From assembly GCA_016871355.1 (NCBI GenBank), contig VFZC01000006.1:1-64000 (forward strand): 64,000 nt of DNA. The letters are read 5' to 3'. The notes under the pieces are model-generated. The model was not told the origin of the DNA. It made no database searches and worked only from the letters and a program-made list of their open reading frames with translations. Of this stretch, positions 20,677 to 32,100 are shown one piece after another. The stretch is from Actinomycetota bacterium. Its GTDB lineage: Bacteria > Actinomycetota > Acidimicrobiia > Acidimicrobiales > Ilumatobacteraceae. The first letter of the stretch is position 1, and every line of letters begins with the position of its first letter. The translations under genes were made by a program, and so were the position numbers.

Positions 20677-23004
20677 TCAGGCGAGCGCCGACAGCGCCGC
20701 ATTGACGATCTGCGCCGGTTGCAGATCGAACAATCCGTACACATCGGCGATGGTGCCCGACTGCCCGAAGGCGTCGACGCCCACCGGGAACACTCGGGTA
20801 CCGAAGACTCCGCCCAACCAGGCCAAGTGGTGACTGGCGGCGTCGTGCACGGTCACGATCGGCAGTGAGCGTTCGTCGCTGCGAATGAGTTCGGCCAGGT
20901 GATGTTCGGTCGTCGCGCGACGAGCCGAACGCGCCGAGTCGCGCAATCCACCGCGCCACTCGCGATAGAGGCGATCGGAACTGGTGAGATCGAGAACGAC
21001 CGCTTCCACACCTTCGTCGGCTAACGACTCGGCGGCGCGCAACACTTCGGGCACGACCGGCCCACAGGTCGCGATCACCACATCGGCCGCGTGTCGCGGT
21101 TCGCGCAGGCGGTAGCCGCCGCGCAATACCTGACGACGCAATTCGTCGGCACCCAGACGCGCGCTCGCGTCGGCGAACGGTGATTGATCGATCGGACGGG
21201 TGGACAGACGCAGATACAGGCTGTCGCCGTCGACCTGGGCCAGACGCGCGAGACCGTCGCAGAGCAACCAGTCGAGCGCGGTCGCGTAGGCGGGTTCGGC
21301 GTAGGTGAGTCCGGGCAGTTCGAGGCCGATCGAGGGTGTGATCGAACTCTGGTGCGCGCCGCCCTCGGGTGCGAGTGTCACGCCGGCCGGTGTTCCGACC
21401 ACCACGAAACGCGCACCGTTGTAGAGCGCGTAGATGAGGGCGTCGAGCCCGCGGCACACGAACGGGTCGTACACGGTGCCGATGGGCAAGAGGTGTTGGC
21501 CGTGCAGATCGTGACCGAGCCCGAGCGCGTGCAGCATCAAGAACAGGTTCATCTCGCTGATGCCCAGTTCGATGTGGTGTCCGGCCGCCGTCTGCTTCCA
21601 GCGCAGGAGACGTCCTTCGCCGAGGAAGTCCTGCGGTTCGTCGGGATTGAACACGCCGGTCTTGTTGATCCAGCCGCCCAGGTTGGTGCTCACGCTCACG
21701 TCGGGCGAGGTGGTGATCATTCGTTCGAGCAGTTCGGGTGTTTCACCCAAGCGCACGAGCAGGCGCCCGAAGGTTTCCTGGGTGCTGGCCGTTTTGGTTG
21801 CGCCACCGCCCACTTCGTGCGGAATCGGCAAACGCGGTCGCTCGGCGAGCGGGCGATTGTTGAGTTCGCCACCCGTCGACGCACACATCCGACCTTCGGG
21901 CGAGTTCGGATCGAAGCGGTCCCATTCGATGGTCGCGTCGAGTCCGAGCGAACGGCGGAACTCGTCGATCTGCTCGCGGCTCAGCAGCGCGGCGTGGTTG
22001 AGTGGATCGCCGGCGATGGGCAAACCCCAACCTTTGACGGTGTAGGCGAACACGACACTGGGTCGATCGGTCACGGCATCGCAAGCGCGGAAACTCTCGA
22101 TCAGACACGAGAGGTCGTGGCCGCCGAGGTTCTGCACGAGCGGAGCGACTTCTCCATCGGTGTAGTCGGCCAGGAATCGTTCGACGGTCTGGTCGGCACC
22201 GACGAGGAAGCGTCGCCGGAGTTCGGCTCCGGTGAACTGGAAGAGCGACTGGTACTCCTCGTTCGACATCTGATCGATGTGCGCGCGCAACGCGTCGCCG
22301 CCGGGTCGAGCGAAAGCGGTCCGTAGTCGGTGGCCGTACTTGGCTTCGACCACGTGCCAGCCCGCACCGTCGAAGAACTCCATCAACTTCTTGATCTTCT
22401 GACCCGGGATCACGCGATCGAGGCTTTGACGATTGGTGTCGACGATCCAGGTGACGTTGCCGAGGCCTTGGAGTGCCGGATCCGTGATGGCTTCCCACAC
22501 GTTGCCCTCGTCGAGTTCGGCGTCACCGGCCAAGGCGATGAACCGGGCGCCGGTCGCACTGGTGGGACCGAAGCGCGATTCGACGTAACGCCGCGCGGCG
22601 GCGGCGAAGAGCGGCGCGACGACTCCGAGGCCCACCGAACCAGTGGAGAAGTCGGCGACGTCGGGGTCCTTCGTGCGACTCGGATACGCCTGCAGTCCAC
22701 CGATCTGACGCAGCCGCGTGAGGTACGAACGATCGAGTTCTCCGGTGAGGTACTTGATCGCGTGGTACACCGGCGACGAATGCGGTTTGACGGCCACTTT
22801 GTCTTCACCTGACAAGTGGGCGAACCACAGCGCGGTCATGATCGAGACCATCGACGCCGACGACGCTTGGTGGCCGCCGACCTTGATCTCGTCGGCCGGA
22901 CGATCGTGGTTGGCGTGGTCGATCATGCGCGTGGCCAGCCACAGAATGCGCCGTTGAACCGATTCGAGCGTCGTCAGATCGACGTCGTCTACGTGACCCC
23001 TCAC
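20677..23004 (-). CDS. thiamine-diphosphate-dependent AceE/transketolase-like enzyme (homodimeric PDH E1-like)
   Basis: GGHQASSASM, GDAELDEGNVWEAI, NLGGHDLSCLIESF, AYTVKGWGLPIAGDPLNHAALLS. Confidence 0.75.
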   Translation of the reverse strand: MRGHVDDVDLTTLESVQRRILWLATRMIDHANHDRPADEIKVGGHQASSASMVSIMTALWFAHLSGEDKVAVKPHSSPVYHAIKYLTGELDRSYLTRLRQIGGLQAYPSRTKDPDVADFSTGSVGLGVVAPLFAAAARRYVESRFGPTSATGARFIALAGDAELDEGNVWEAITDPALQGLGNVTWIVDTNRQSLDRVIPGQKIKKLMEFFDGAGWHVVEAKYGHRLRTAFARPGGDALRAHIDQMSNEEYQSLFQFTGAELRRRFLVGADQTVERFLADYTDGEVAPLVQNLGGHDLSCLIESFRACDAVTDRPSVVFAYTVKGWGLPIAGDPLNHAALLSREQIDEFRRSLGLDATIEWDRFDPNSPEGRMCASTGGELNNRPLAERPRLPIPHEVGGGATKTASTQETFGRLLVRLGETPELLERMITTSPDVSVSTNLGGWINKTGVFNPDEPQDFLGEGRLLRWKQTAAGHHIELGISEMNLFLMLHALGLGHDLHGQHLLPIGTVYDPFVCRGLDALIYALYNGARFVVVGTPAGVTLAPEGGAHQSSITPSIGLELPGLTYAEPAYATALDWLLCDGLARLAQVDGDSLYLRLSTRPIDQSPFADASARLGADELRRQVLRGGYRLREPRHAADVVIATCGPVVPEVLRAAESLADEGVEAVVLDLTSSDRLYREWRGGLRDSARSARRATTEHHLAELIRSDERSLPIVTVHDAASHHLAWLGGVFGTRVFPVGVDAFGQSGTIADVYGLFDLQPAQIVNAALSALA

Positions 23005-23074
23005 GTCACGAGTCTGTCACGGAGCGGGGTGCCTCGCGGTCGCTTCCAGCCCCGAGAACTAGCCTCGCCTCGGC

Positions 23075-25171
23075 ATGAATCAGCAGCAGTCGACGGTGCG
23101 GGCCGAGAGTGTGGTGTCCACTCGTCTTGAACACCTGCCCGGTCTGGACGGCTTGCGCGGCATCGCCGTGTTCATCGTTCTGCTGTATCACCACAGCATC
23201 ACGTGGATCACCGGTGGCGAACTCACGGTGTCGATGTTCTTCACGCTGTCGGGTTTTCTCATCACCCGACTCATGGTGGGCGAGTGGGGTCGCACCGGCA
23301 CCGTCTCGTTGACGAGCTTCTACGAGCGACGTGTGCGGCGACTCTTCCCGGCCTCGTTCGTGGTGCTGCTGGCCATCGCGGTTCTATGGACCGCGTTCCC
23401 CGGTTCGGGTCGACGCTTCGCCCCGTGGGAATGGTTGAGCGGACTCTTCTATTTCGAGAACGTGTACTTGCAGGCGGCCGGCAAGGACTACGGCGGATTG
23501 TTCGGTCTGGGCAATCCACTCCAGCACCTGTGGAGCCTGTCGCTCGAAGAGCAGGTGTACCTCGTGTTCCCGGTGCTGGTGCTCTTCATGATGAAGGCGC
23601 GTCACGATCGACGGGCGGTGTGGCGGCTCTTCGCGGTTCTGTCGTCGCTGGCGGCCGTGGGTTTCGCGCTCGGCGCCTACTACAGCGATCACCGGCCGCT
23701 CTGGAACGCGTTGCCGGGCCTCTCGGCACAGTGCGACGGTTCGTCGTGCGCGTACTACGCCACCGAGGTGCGGGTGGCCGAGTTCTTGTTGGGCGCGGCC
23801 TTCGCGGTGCTCTGGTCGGTGTGGAAGATGGCCCCGCGCATCATCGACACCTTGCGCAAGCCGGTGTTCGCGGCGGCGTCGTGGCCGCTCCTGGCCTTCG
23901 CCTATCTGGTGTGGTGGAAGGTCGGCTGGCGCAACGACTGGGCCGATCGCTTCTTCCCGTGGGCCGTGCTGGTGAACGGCCTCATCACTCTCGTTCTCAT
24001 CGCGTACTCCATCGCCAACGTGGGGATGTGCCGCTTCCTGTCGTGGCGGCCGATCGCTCTGGCCGGTCACACCACGTACACCATCTACTTGGTGCACTGG
24101 CCGGTCTTCTTGTGGTGGGAGTCGCTGCGACTCGACTTGTCGTTTCCGCGGTGGCGAGTTCCCGGCACCGATTGGGTGCTCGTCGACCGTTTCTGGTCGT
24201 TCTGCCTGAAGACCGCCATCACACTTCTGATCGTCACCGCGATCTATCGATTCATCGAAGATCCGGTGCGCCGCCGAGTGCGGTGGGTGGGTCGGCGCCT
24301 GTACGTGTGGTTGGCCGTGATCGCCTTGGTGGGTGTGGCGGTCGTGATCGGTGGCCGAGATCGACGCGCCGAGGCCGGCGATCTCTTGTCGAGCCTTGAC
24401 GAGTCGGCCCTGGCGTTGCAGCAAACGATCATCGCCGAACTCCCGGCGGTTCCCGACGACGCGCCGTCCGATTCGGCGGTCGATCCGTCGCTGCCGGCCC
24501 GCGTGCTCCTGGTGGGCGACTCGCAGAGTTGGGTGTTGTCGGCCGGTCTCGAGTCGTGGGCCGCGACCAACGGCGTGAACATGGTGCCGAGCCCGGGTGT
24601 CGGTTGCGGTATCGGCGAGAACACGCCCATCGAGTACCTCGGTGTCGAACAGGACGCGCGCAAGGGTTGCACCGAATGGCGTGACGCGTTGCCCCAGATC
24701 GTCGCCAAGTTCAAACCCAATCTGGTGGTGATCGTCGGAGGAACCGCCGACCTCTCGAATCGCCGCCTCCCGGGATCGGACGGGTGGTCGCACATCGGCG
24801 AGCCCGACTACGACGGGTGGCTCACCGAGCAGATGACGTCGTTCGTCGACGTGGTCGCGTCGACGGGAGCACGAGTCGTGTGGTTTTCGAGTCCGACGGT
24901 GCGCCCCCCGTACGTGGCTGGTGAAACCGGGGTGCCGCCGTTCGACGAATCCGATCGGGTGCGCGTCGATGCGTACAACGCTCTAATCGAGTCGATCGCC
25001 GCCGATGACGATCGGGTGGAGTTCGCCGATTTCGCGGCGGCCGTTCGTGCTCACCCGGGAGGCGAGTTCGAGCCCAAGATGCGACCCGATGGCGCGCACA
25101 TCGATCTGAAGTACGCACCCGAATTGGTCGACTGGATCGACGCCGCGATACGGACCGTTCATGGCAACTGA
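23075..25171 (+). CDS. OafA-type membrane acyltransferase with C-terminal SGNH domain (paralog of 6946-8931)
   Basis: HLPGLDGLRGIAVFIVLLYHH...SMFFTLSGFLITRLM; LLVGDSQSWVLS; DGAHID. Confidence 0.93.
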   Translation: MNQQQSTVRAESVVSTRLEHLPGLDGLRGIAVFIVLLYHHSITWITGGELTVSMFFTLSGFLITRLMVGEWGRTGTVSLTSFYERRVRRLFPASFVVLLAIAVLWTAFPGSGRRFAPWEWLSGLFYFENVYLQAAGKDYGGLFGLGNPLQHLWSLSLEEQVYLVFPVLVLFMMKARHDRRAVWRLFAVLSSLAAVGFALGAYYSDHRPLWNALPGLSAQCDGSSCAYYATEVRVAEFLLGAAFAVLWSVWKMAPRIIDTLRKPVFAAASWPLLAFAYLVWWKVGWRNDWADRFFPWAVLVNGLITLVLIAYSIANVGMCRFLSWRPIALAGHTTYTIYLVHWPVFLWWESLRLDLSFPRWRVPGTDWVLVDRFWSFCLKTAITLLIVTAIYRFIEDPVRRRVRWVGRRLYVWLAVIALVGVAVVIGGRDRRAEAGDLLSSLDESALALQQTIIAELPAVPDDAPSDSAVDPSLPARVLLVGDSQSWVLSAGLESWAATNGVNMVPSPGVGCGIGENTPIEYLGVEQDARKGCTEWRDALPQIVAKFKPNLVVIVGGTADLSNRRLPGSDGWSHIGEPDYDGWLTEQMTSFVDVVASTGARVVWFSSPTVRPPYVAGETGVPPFDESDRVRVDAYNALIESIAADDDRVEFADFAAAVRAHPGGEFEPKMRPDGAHIDLKYAPELVDWIDAAIRTVHGN

Positions 25172-26672
25172 TCGCATCGCGACGTCGGCCCGCCGGTGGT
25201 GGAGTGCGTCGGCGGCCGTGCCGGCTGCCCTCACCTGGCTGGTGGGTTATCTCGTGGTCGCTCTCACCGGCGTGGCGTTCAGCACCGCGTATCTCGGATT
25301 CGGCTGGCAACTCACACCGTGGGACGTGTTGTCGAACGATCCGTTGCGCAGTGCCTGGAACCTGCACGTGCAGCCACCGTTGTGGAATCTCGTTCTCGGC
25401 GTGCCGGCCTGGTTGTCGCCGTGGAGTGATGCGATCACGTTGCAGATCGTGATGCTCGTGATCGGGCTGGCGATGGTCGCGCTGGCCGCGCGATTGGCCG
25501 AGATTCTTGGCGCCGGACGTCGGGCCGCGTGGATCATCGCGGTGGCGGCCACGCTGCACCCCGAAGTGTTGAAGGGTGCCTTCGAACCCAATTACGAACT
25601 CGCGGTGGCCGCGCTGCTGCTCGGAGTTCTGGTCGCGCTGGCCAGCGCACTCAAAGCGGGCACCACGTCGAATCCGGCCCGCCGCATCGGGTGGCTGGCC
25701 GCGGTGCTGACCGTTCTGGTGATGACGCGCAGTCTCTATCACCCGCTGTTCGCCGCGATCGTCCTGGGGGCGATCCTGTGGCGATTCCGTTCGGTCCTCG
25801 TGCGCAGGCAGTTGTTGCTGATCGCACTGGTTCCGGTCATCGTCGTCGGCGGCTGGATCGTGAAGAACCAGATCATGTTCGGAACGCCGAACTTGTCGAG
25901 TTGGTTCGGCATGAACCTCCAGCGCGCGGTGATCCCGGTGCTCGATCGTGACGACCTCGAATCGATGTACGAACGCGGCGAGGTGTCGGACATCGCGATG
26001 GTCGGACCATTCGGTGCCTACGACCTCTACGCCCCGTACGTCGAGCCCTGTGAGCCGGAGCACTCGTTCCGATCGCTGGCCGAACCCACGCGCCGAACCG
26101 ATGCCGCCAGCCCGAACTTCAACTACGAGTGCTACATCCCCGTGTTCGAACGAGCGGGTCGCGACGCGTGGGCCGTCATTCGTGCGCATCCGGATGCGTG
26201 GTGGGAAGGTCGGATGTGGTCGTTGCGAACGACCATCGCGGTGGCCACGTTGCCGAGTGAATCCGATTCGGTCGTGATGCGTGTGCTCGACGACGTGTAC
26301 TCGGTGGCCCGCATCGACTATCGCGGTGTGCTGTCGACCGAGGGATGGGGAACCCCCATCTACGGATCGCTCGCCGCGCCGGCCGACTTCTCGGTGACTC
26401 TCGCGTTCGCGTACATCGGCATCGGTCTCTGGGGACTCGTCTTGCTCGTGACGTGGTTGCGACGCCGTCGCCTCGGGGAGATCGACCTGGTGAATCTGAC
26501 CGGATCGTTCATCGTCGTGTTCACGGTTCTGGTGGGCGCGGTGGCCGAGTTGGGTGAGCAATCACGTTTCCGAACCGTGCTCGATCCGATCGCCACGGTG
26601 ATGATCGCGACGGCCATGACCCGGCTCGTGTCGGTTCGTCGTCAGTCGCAGGCGATCGCGCCGGGCGAGTAG
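25161..26672 (+). CDS. polytopic membrane protein, GT39/ArnT-like glycosyltransferase
   Basis: LHVQPPLWNLVLGVPAWLSP motif plus many TM segments. Confidence 0.6.
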   Translation: MATDRIATSARRWWSASAAVPAALTWLVGYLVVALTGVAFSTAYLGFGWQLTPWDVLSNDPLRSAWNLHVQPPLWNLVLGVPAWLSPWSDAITLQIVMLVIGLAMVALAARLAEILGAGRRAAWIIAVAATLHPEVLKGAFEPNYELAVAALLLGVLVALASALKAGTTSNPARRIGWLAAVLTVLVMTRSLYHPLFAAIVLGAILWRFRSVLVRRQLLLIALVPVIVVGGWIVKNQIMFGTPNLSSWFGMNLQRAVIPVLDRDDLESMYERGEVSDIAMVGPFGAYDLYAPYVEPCEPEHSFRSLAEPTRRTDAASPNFNYECYIPVFERAGRDAWAVIRAHPDAWWEGRMWSLRTTIAVATLPSESDSVVMRVLDDVYSVARIDYRGVLSTEGWGTPIYGSLAAPADFSVTLAFAYIGIGLWGLVLLVTWLRRRRLGEIDLVNLTGSFIVVFTVLVGAVAELGEQSRFRTVLDPIATVMIATAMTRLVSVRRQSQAIAPGE

Positions 26673-28174
26673 ATCGTCGCACCCGGCCGACTGGTCGATT
26701 CGAGGCGACCGGTTTCCACTTCGGCGTCGAGTGCATCCTGATCGGCACTCGAGAATTCGGCGGTGTCGACGATCACGACGATCGCATTGGCCCGATCGAG
26801 CGCACACGGAAGTTCGGCGTAGAGCGGCGCGGTGTCGACTCGCTCACCCGTGAGCGGTTTCGCCGGAGTCGGTGCGTACACCGCGGGGATGCCCGTAGCC
26901 CAGTGCATACCGTCGGCGTCGTTCGACACGATCGCCTCGGGGTCGAAGCCGGCGATCATGGCGTCGTACGGATCGGTGCGCGATGGTTCGGTGAACGGTT
27001 GGTCGAGCCCGCTGGGAGCCGTGGCGACGGCGAACCACCCGAGGGCGATCACGAGTGACGCCGCTGCCCATCGTGTGGTGTTCGGCACGCTCCACACGAG
27101 GGCGCAGATGGTGAGGATGCCGGCTGGCAGCATGAGTCGGTTGTCGGGGACCGCCAACGCATCGAACCCGAGGAAACCGAGTACCAGGCCGGCCGTCACG
27201 ATCGCGGCCGCCGCCAACGCGAACTCGGCTCGGACGTTCAGTCGGCTCCGTCGCCGAATGACACCGGCCAGTGAATAGACGAGGGCACCGATCCACACGA
27301 TCGCGAGTGGCCACGACCACCAGTCGGGTGATCGATCGACGAAGTAGGTGCGCGTGAGATCACCTTGCGACGAATCGAACCAACCGCCGATCGAGCGAAC
27401 GAAGAGTTCGAGGTCGAGCCGTTCGACACCTCGCCAACCGGCATCGTGTCCGCCACCCGCGGTCGAAGCCAGAACGATGTTGAGGAGCGCGGGTGCCATG
27501 AGAGCGATGGTCCAGACGATCGACTCACCTCGTCGGCGTGTGCGCTGAAAACGTTCCCAGCCGGCGAGGAGGGCGAGGGGACCGCCGATGAAACGAAGCA
27601 TCGATGCGACGATCACCAACGTGGCGACCGGCCACCAGCGGCCGTTCGTTCGGTACGAGGCGAGTGCGAGCGCCAGGCCGACGACGGCGGCCGCGAAGAG
27701 TGGTTCGGACAATGCTCCGTGCGTGACCAACCGAGTGGTGGGGAGTGTGACGATTCCGATGGCCACCACGACGAGCGTCGCGGCTCGCAGCGGTTGCCTC
27801 CCGGTGATGCCGCCGCCGCGCACGACCAGAACCACCAGGGCAACGAGCGCGATCACCGTGAGGACGGCCAGGGCGGCCGACGATCCGATCGCCAGAGCGA
27901 TGACACCGGCCACCAACGGATACCCGATCGGGAAGTCGACGAACGGCAGTCGCCCACCCCGCGCCAGGAACTCGATGGCGTCGAAGTTGGAGAACGCCGG
28001 GGCCAAGGTCGTGGAGAAGACGTGGCCGCGGGTGAGGTCGTCGGTGCCGCTCCAGTACGTGACCGTGTCGAGGATCGGGACCACGCCGTCACGCAACTGC
28101 ACGACGGCGATGACGAGCGCTCCGAGGGCGGCCAGTGAACCGGCGATCGTGTCGACGGCTGATCGGACGCGCAC
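26642..28174 (-). CDS. polytopic membrane protein, possible membrane glycosyltransferase
   Basis: Many TM segments; LPFVDFPIGYPLVAG; family uncertain. Confidence 0.55.
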   Translation of the reverse strand: MRVRSAVDTIAGSLAALGALVIAVVQLRDGVVPILDTVTYWSGTDDLTRGHVFSTTLAPAFSNFDAIEFLARGGRLPFVDFPIGYPLVAGVIALAIGSSAALAVLTVIALVALVVLVVRGGGITGRQPLRAATLVVVAIGIVTLPTTRLVTHGALSEPLFAAAVVGLALALASYRTNGRWWPVATLVIVASMLRFIGGPLALLAGWERFQRTRRRGESIVWTIALMAPALLNIVLASTAGGGHDAGWRGVERLDLELFVRSIGGWFDSSQGDLTRTYFVDRSPDWWSWPLAIVWIGALVYSLAGVIRRRSRLNVRAEFALAAAAIVTAGLVLGFLGFDALAVPDNRLMLPAGILTICALVWSVPNTTRWAAASLVIALGWFAVATAPSGLDQPFTEPSRTDPYDAMIAGFDPEAIVSNDADGMHWATGIPAVYAPTPAKPLTGERVDTAPLYAELPCALDRANAIVVIVDTAEFSSADQDALDAEVETGRLESTSRPGATIYSPGAIACD

Positions 28175-28215
28175 ACGATGAGTTTGCCAGCCCGTGAACC
28201 TGCCAACATGATCTC

Positions 28216-29037
28216 ATGGCCGTCGAAAATCGCGTTTCCATCACTCTGTCCGAGGGCATCGCCGATGTCCGTCTCAACCGCGCCGACAAGCGCAATGCGC
28301 TCGACAACGAGATGTTCCTCGCGTTGGCCCGAGCCGGCGAGCGTCTGAAGACCGAGAAGGGTCTGCGTGTCGTCGTGCTGTCGGGTGAAGGTTCGTCGTT
28401 CTGCGCCGGACTCGACTTCGGTTCGTTCCAGCAGATGGCCGGTGGTGGCAAGGACGCGGCGAATGCCGAGGGCAGCCCGGGCACCATGGCCGAAGGTCGC
28501 ATCACCCATCTCGGCCAGCAGGTGTCGTGGGTGTGGCAGGAGGTGCCGGTGCCGGTGATCGCCGCGGTGCACGGACACGCGCTTGGTGGCGGTATCCAGA
28601 TCGCGCTCGGAGCCGATATCCGCATCGTGCATCCCGAGACTCAGATGTCGGTGCGCGAAGTCCATTGGGGTCTGGTTCCCGACATGACCGGAACCCTCGC
28701 CCTGTCGAAGCTGGTGCGGCCCGACGTGGCCAAGGAGCTCGTGTTCACCGCGCGGGTGTTCTCGGGTCGCGAGGCGTTCGACTTGGGTCTGGCCACGCGC
28801 TTGTCGGACACTCCCTACGCCGACGCCATGGCCATGGCCGCCGAAATCGCCGGGCGGAGCCCCGACGCGGTGCGCGGGGCCAAGGTGCTGATCAACCGTT
28901 TGGCCAATCACGACGCGGCCGCTCAGTTCGCCGAGGAACGTCGTGTGATCGGCTCGCTGATCGGTCGACCCAATCAGGCGGAGGCCGTGATGTCGAACTT
29001 CGAGAAGCGGGCGGCCCAGTTCGTCGACGTGTCCTGA
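28216..29037 (+). CDS. enoyl-CoA hydratase/isomerase family protein (crotonase)
   Basis: VRLNRADKRNALDNEMFLAL, GEGSSFCAGLDFGSF, VHGHALGGGIQIALGADIRIV. Confidence 0.94.
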   Translation: MAVENRVSITLSEGIADVRLNRADKRNALDNEMFLALARAGERLKTEKGLRVVVLSGEGSSFCAGLDFGSFQQMAGGGKDAANAEGSPGTMAEGRITHLGQQVSWVWQEVPVPVIAAVHGHALGGGIQIALGADIRIVHPETQMSVREVHWGLVPDMTGTLALSKLVRPDVAKELVFTARVFSGREAFDLGLATRLSDTPYADAMAMAAEIAGRSPDAVRGAKVLINRLANHDAAAQFAEERRVIGSLIGRPNQAEAVMSNFEKRAAQFVDVS

Positions 29038-29072
29038 CGCACGTCACCCCTGATCGGGCCGGAAAAACAGTT

Positions 29073-29087
29073 GGGTCGGCCCGACCC
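29073..29087. promoter_or_regulatory. 15-bp palindrome GGGTCGG-C-CCGACCC upstream of gltB
   Basis: Direct reading; overlaps a second inverted repeat CGGGCCG(29055-29061)/CGGCCCG(29077-29083). Confidence 0.5.
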
Positions 29088-29166
29088 TCCATCTAGTCTT
29101 TGTTTTGCCGTTCGGGCCAGCGTCGTCCCGGGGGCCACATCCAGTGTGTTCGTGGACCCGAGAAAG

Positions 29167-32100
29167 ATGACGATGAACATTCCCCTGAACGAGGCCGGAC
29201 TCCCGGCCAAGTACGGTCTGTACGACCCGCGCTTCGAGCACGACGCCTGTGGTGTGTCGTTCGTGGCCGACATTCATGGTCGCGCGTCGCACGACATCGT
29301 CGCCCGTGGCCTGGGTGCGCTCTGCAATCTCGAACATCGCGGTGCCACTGGTGCCGAGGCCGACACCGGCGACGGGGCGGGCATCCTCATCCAGGTTCCC
29401 GACCGTTTCCTGCGCGGAGTGGTGTCGTTCGAGTTGCCAGCCGCCGGCGCCTACGCGGTGGGCATGGCGTTCTTGCCGGCCGACACGGTGTACGCCGAGA
29501 AAGCTCAGGCGACCATCGAGTCGATCGTGGCCGACGAAGGCCTGCGCGTGATCGGATGGCGTTCGGTTCCCGTCGATCCGACGTGTCTCGGTGCGAGTGC
29601 GCGCCAGGTGATGCCGTCGTTCAAGCAGTTGTTCATCGGTGATGCGGCTGGTTCGAGTGGGATCGCCCTCGATCGCAAGGTGTTCGTGGCGCGTAAGCGG
29701 ATCGAACACGAGTTGCCGGCCGAGCAGAAGACGTACTTCCCGTCGCTGTCGAGTCGCACCATCGTCTACAAGGGCATGTTCACCACACCGCAGTTGGGCG
29801 CGTTCTACCCCGACCTGGCCGACGAGCGCATCGAGAGTGCGGTGGCCCTGGTGCACAGCCGCTTCTCCACCAACACGTTCCCGTCGTGGCCGTTGGCCCA
29901 CCCGTACCGTTTCATCGCGCACAACGGCGAGATCAACACCGTGCAGGGCAACCGCAACTGGATGCGCACGCGCGAAGCGTTGCTGAAGAGCCAGATCATT
30001 CCGGGTCTCGAGCGAGCCTTCCCCATCTGTACACCCGGTGGAAGTGACTCGGCCAGTTTCGACGAGGTCCTCGAACTCCTTCATCTGGGCGGGCGGTCGC
30101 TGCCGCACGCCGTGCTCATGATGATCCCGGAGGCCTGGGAGAACCACGAGACCATGGACGCCGCCAAGCGCGCGTTCTATCGATTCCATTCGTCGCTCAT
30201 GGAGCCGTGGGACGGACCGGCCTCGGTCGCGTTCACCGACGGAACGTTGATCGGAGCGTTGCTCGATCGCAACGGTCTGCGCCCCAGTCGTTACTGGGTG
30301 CTCGACGACGGTTTGGTGGTCATGGCGTCCGAAGTGGGTGTCATCGACATCGATCAGTCGCGCGTGTTGAAGAAGGGTCGTCTGCAGCCGGGTCGCATGT
30401 TCCTCATCGACACGGCCCAGGGTCGCATCATCGACGACGAGGAGATCAAGCAGCAGTTGGCCGCGGCCGAGCCGTATCAGGAGTGGCTCGGCGAGGGGCT
30501 CATCTCGTTCGGCGATCTGCCCGAGCGCGAACACGTCGTGCACAGTCACTCGAGTGTGCTGCGCCGTCAGCAGGTGTTCGGATACACGCACGAGGAACTG
30601 AAGATCATCCTCGCGCCCATGGCCAAGACCGGGGCCGAGCCGATCGGATCGATGGGCACCGACACGCCGATCGCGGTGTTGTCCGATCGTCCGCGTCTGT
30701 TGTTCGACTACTTCCAGCAGTTGTTCGCCCAGGTGACCAATCCGCCGCTCGACGCCATTCGCGAAGAAGTCGTCACGAGCGTCGGATCGACCATCGGTCC
30801 CGAGGCCAACCTGCTCGAGCCCGGTCCGGGAAGTTGTCGCCAATTGGTGCTGCCGTTCCCGATCATCGACAACGACGAATTGGCTCGCATCATCCACGCC
30901 GACGACGAAGGCTCCTTCCCCGAACTGCACGCCCACGTCGTGTCGGGTCTGTATCGCGTCTCGGGTGGCGGTGCGGCGCTGAAGTCGGCGCTCGACGAGA
31001 TTCGCATCGAAGTGTCGTCGGCCATCGAGGCCGGCGCTCGCGTGATCGTGCTGTCCGATCGCAACAGTGACGAAGCGTTGGCGCCCATCCCGTCGTTGTT
31101 GTTGACGGCGACGGTTCACCATCATCTCGTGCGCGAGAAGAAGCGCACGCAGGCCGGACTCGTGGTCGAATGCGGCGACGCGCGCGAAGTCCACCACATG
31201 GCTCTGCTCATCGGATTCGGCGCGGGTGCCGTGAACCCGTACTTGGCCTTCGAGTCGATCGAAGACATGATCCGTGAAGATCTGCACGGTCTGGGCGGAG
31301 TCGATGCGCACGCCGCCGTGAAGAAGTACATCAAGGCCTCGGGCAAGGGTGTGCTGAAGATCATGTCGAAGATGGGCGTGAGCACCGTCGCGTCTTACAC
31401 CGGTGCGCAGATCTTCGAAGCCATCGGTCTGGGCTCCGAACTGGTCGACGAGTACTTCACCGGCACGGTGAGTCGCCTGGGCGGAATCGGTCTCGACGAA
31501 ATCGCGGCCGAAGTGTCGGCTCGTCATGTCACGGCTCATCCGAAGAACCCCGAGCACCGGGCCCATCGCAAACTCGATCTCGGTGGCGAGTACCAGTGGC
31601 GTCGTGAGGGCGAGTTCCACCTCTTCAACCCCGAGACGGTGTATCGCCTGCAGCACGCCACTCGTGCGAAGCGCTACGACATCTTCAAGCAGTACACCAA
31701 GGCCGTCGACGATCAGTCGCGGAATCTCGCCACGTTGCGCGGCCTCTTCGATCTGAAGACGGGTCAGCGGACGCCGGTTCCGATCGACGAGGTCGAACCG
31801 GTGTCGGAGATCGTGAAGCGCTTCTCCACCGGAGCCATGAGCTACGGCTCGATCTCGGCCGAAGCGCACGAGACGCTGGCGATCGCCATGAACTCGATCG
31901 GCGGCAAGAGCAACACCGGTGAGGGTGGCGAAGATCCCGAGCGTCTCTACGATCCGCAGCGTCGTTCGGCCATCAAGCAAGTCGCCTCGGGTCGATTCGG
32001 AGTCACGAGCGAGTACCTCGTGAACGCCGACGATCTGCAGATCAAGATGGCCCAAGGTGCCAAGCCCGGTGAGGGCGGCCAGTTGCCCGGTCACAAGGTG

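Noticed and set aside
24822-26561. 579-aa minus-strand ORF antisense to OafA/GT genes
   Set aside because: Arg/His-rich shadow ORF with no recognisable domain.
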